A DNA stretch of 5,708 nucleotides from Nitrospiria bacterium. GTDB lineage: Bacteria; Nitrospirota; Nitrospiria; Nitrospirales; UBA8639. A model generated the notes under the pieces. It was not told the origin of the DNA, ran no database searches, and saw only the letters and a list, made by a program, of their open reading frames with translations. This document shows, in pieces, positions 3,848 through 5,708 of this stretch (its first letter is position 1; each line of letters opens with the position of its first letter). The position numbers and the translations under genes are program-made. Location of the stretch: assembly GCA_030430725.1 (NCBI GenBank), contig JAUIKP010000243.1, positions 1 to 5,708 of the forward strand, read 5' to 3'.

Positions 3848-5708
3848 TTACGAACACCCGTTGGTGGATCCGCAGGTGTCACACTTTAAACAGGTTCCGT
3901 TCCGAACCATGGTGAACTGCTTACATTCCGGACAGGGGTCGCCTTCGTAGCCTTTTTGCCGGGCTTCCTGTACCTCCGTGATGGTGAGGGTCTCGCGCTT
4001 CATTTCTACTTTTCTACCGACTTTCCCATGCTCTCCGTTTCTTCTCCCGTTTCCTACGGACTTCCGTGAGGGAAACACCTCGGGACTGATGGAGGTTGAG
4101 CTGAGTGAGCGTGGGTCCACCAGGTCTTCTTCGCCGTCATCCGGCATATCCGTTTCCTTCTTGAGGGCATCCACGCGAAGATCTTCAGGGGCGACTTGTT
4201 CCAAATCGTGGCGATCCAGATAGGTGATCGCCAGTTCACGGAAAATATAGTCGATGATCGATGTAGACATTTTGATGTGGTCGTTGAGCTTGACCGGCCC
4301 GTTCGGCTCAAATCGAGTGAACACAAATGCGTCCACATATTCCTCAAGTGGGACGCCATGTTGGAATCCCAGGGAAATCGCAATGGCAAAGCAGTTCATC
4401 AAACTTCGAAAGGCGGCTCCCTCTTTATGCATATCCAGGAATATTTCACCCAGAGTGCCATCTTCATATTCCCCGGTTCGGAGATAGATTTTGTGACCCC
4501 CGACAATCGCTTTTTGGGTATACCCCCCTCGACGGGTCGGTAGGGGACGGCGTTTCGCCAAGTACCGGACCAGCACACGGGACGCCGCTTGTTTGGCAAC
4601 CGACGCGATGTGCTCGTTTTGGGCCGATAAATCACCCCATTCACTCACGGTATTGAGCGGTTGGCTCAGTTTCGATCCATCCCGATACAGGGCCACGGCT
4701 TTGACCATGGAAGTCCAGGACAACATATAGGCTTCCTTCACGGAGTCCACGGACGCCTCGGCCGGCATATTGATGGTTTTGCTAATGGCTCCGCTGATGA
4801 ACGGTTGGGCGGCTGCCATCATCCGGATATGGGCCGGAGGAGAAATAAATCGTTGTCCGATACGTCCGCACCGGTTGGCACAATCAAACACCGACAGATG
4901 TTCCTGTTTGAGGTGGGGTGCGCCTTCGACGGTCATGGTGCCACAGCAAAAGTCCGTCGCTGCAAGAATTTCTTCCTGAGTAAAACCAAGGATTTTGAGG
5001 ATATTTAACTGAGGACTCTGAAGTTGAGATTCGGTCAGACCTAATTTTTCGCGACAAAATTCCTCGGTGAGGGTCCATTTGTTAAACGCAAAGTGAATAT
5101 CAAAGGCTCCGTCCAGCGTGGCCTCCATGCGTTCCAGCACCTCGCGGTCGAATCCCTTGGCGAGCAAGGTGTCATGGTTGATAAAGGGGGCCTGTTTGAG
5201 CGTTCGGGTTCCCGTCGCATAGGTGATAATATCTTGAATCTGGCTTGAGCTGTATCCAAGATGCCGTAAGGCGGGTGGAAGACTTTGATTGATGATTTTA
5301 AAGTAGCCGCCGCCGGCCAGTTTTTTGAATTTGACCAGGGCGAAATCCGGTTCGATCCCGGTGGTGTCGCAATCCATGACTAAGCCGATCGTACCGGTCG
5401 GTGCGATGACCGTGGCCTGTGCGTTTCGATACCCGTATTGTTCTCCCAGTGCTAAAGCCCGGTCCCAGGATGTTTGCGCGGCTTGTAAGAGGGTGTGGGG
5501 ACAGTGGTCCGGTTGAATGCCCATTGGTGGAATGGTGAGGTCTTCATATTCATCCCGCGAAGCATTGTAGGCCGCTCGGCGATGGTTTCGCATGACACGA
5601 AGCATGCCTTCGGCATTACGTGGATAGGCATTAAAGTGCCCTAATTCTTTGGCCATTTCTGCAGACGTGGCATAGGCCTCCCCGGTCATCAGGGAGGTAA
5701 TGGCGCCT
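3848..5708 (-). CDS. nrdJ: adenosylcobalamin-dependent (class II) ribonucleotide reductase, C-terminal part
   Basis: The gene runs off the right edge; 619 residues and the TAA stop are visible, and the true start is outside. The frame stays open through the edge (GAITSL before [13 protein letters not shown]), so the ATG at 5689 is internal. NrdJ reduces ribonucleotides to deoxyribonucleotides using a cobalamin-generated thiyl radical and works without or with oxygen. Numbering from that ATG, visible blocks are the phosphate-binding APTGTIG (96-102), [18 protein letters not shown] (111-128), [14 protein letters not shown] (247-260), SKTINMP (303-309), [15 protein letters not shown] (332-346), a TSCPD domain (about 395-480), a charged variable linker (about 511-570) and a terminal zinc ribbon with C586, C589, C600, C603, C606 and C612. 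The terminal cysteines probably relay electrons to the active site. The radical-cysteine loop must lie upstream. Any cobalamin riboswitch would also be outside. Confidence 0.97.
   Translation of the reverse strand, partial: GAITSLMTGEAYATSAEMAKELGHFNAYPRNAEGMLRVMRNHRRAAYNASRDEYEDLTIPPMGIQPDHCPHTLLQAAQTSWDRALALGEQYGYRNAQATVIAPTGTIGLVMDCDTTGIEPDFALVKFKKLAGGGYFKIINQSLPPALRHLGYSSSQIQDIITYATGTRTLKQAPFINHDTLLAKGFDREVLERMEATLDGAFDIHFAFNKWTLTEEFCREKLGLTESQLQSPQLNILKILGFTQEEILAATDFCCGTMTVEGAPHLKQEHLSVFDCANRCGRIGQRFISPPAHIRMMAAAQPFISGAISKTINMPAEASVDSVKEAYMLSWTSMVKAVALYRDGSKLSQPLNTVSEWGDLSAQNEHIASVAKQAASRVLVRYLAKRRPLPTRRGGYTQKAIVGGHKIYLRTGEYEDGTLGEIFLDMHKEGAAFRSLMNCFAIAISLGFQHGVPLEEYVDAFVFTRFEPNGPVKLNDHIKMSTSIIDYIFRELAITYLDRHDLEQVAPEDLRVDALKKETDMPDDGEEDLVDPRSLSSTSISPEVFPSRKSVGNGRRNGEHGKVGRKVEMKRETLTITEVQEARQKGYEGDPCPECKQFTMVRNGTCLKCDTCGSTNGCS

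Noticed and set aside
3978..5516. Several plus-strand frames of 60-115 codons opposite nrdJ.
   Set aside because: They are mirror frames of a highly conserved gene, with no independent motifs or ribosome binding sites.
5687..5689. The ATG at 5689 as the start of nrdJ.
   Set aside because: Conserved NrdJ sequence (GAITSL) continues in frame upstream to the window edge, and the family needs several hundred more N-terminal residues, so this methionine is internal.

Overview
The window looks like chromosomal DNA of a free-living Gram-negative bacterium with roughly balanced base composition. The best guess is the Nitrospirota (Nitrospira-like), a tentative inference from three things together: an adenosylcobalamin-dependent ribonucleotide reductase of the large zinc-ribbon type, a secreted SUMF1/FGE-fold protein, and a small degenerate cupin of a kind I associate with that group. 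There is no transposase, integrase, phage gene, CRISPR array or toxin-antitoxin pair. Nothing suggests recent transfer.

Layout from left to right. Positions 1-177 hold a strong sigma70-type promoter (88-116) and the 5' leader of a tRNA-Glu(UUC) gene (178-255), which is closed by a textbook intrinsic terminator (263-295). A 375-base gap with a 22-base near-palindrome and a candidate promoter leads to a plus-strand gene (671-1537) for an exported SUMF1-domain protein. Convergent to it, a 114-residue cupin gene lies on the minus strand (1579-1923). The cupin has a well-formed promoter (2159-2187), which implies an unusually long leader of about 230 nt that can form several hairpins. The 620-base region between the divergent cupin and J-domain genes also has operator-like inverted repeats and an A/T-tract block.

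The plus-strand gene at 2544-3449 encodes an N-terminal J domain whose HPD motif reads HED, followed by a tandem alpha-helical repeat region I cannot assign to a known family. It is followed by a weak hairpin with a T tract and then a perfect 34-bp palindrome. From 3848 to the right edge, on the minus strand, is the C-terminal two thirds or so of nrdJ. Its start and radical-generating cysteine loop lie outside the window.

The genes do not form an operon: the strand order is +, -, +, -, and each unit appears to have its own signals. tRNA-Glu and NrdJ are housekeeping functions (translation; deoxynucleotide supply). The SUMF1 protein, cupin and J protein are accessory genes with no visible shared pathway. 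The most unusual items are the J-like protein (HED motif plus roughly 70-residue repeats) and the long structured cupin leader. I see no clear evidence of a new multi-gene system.
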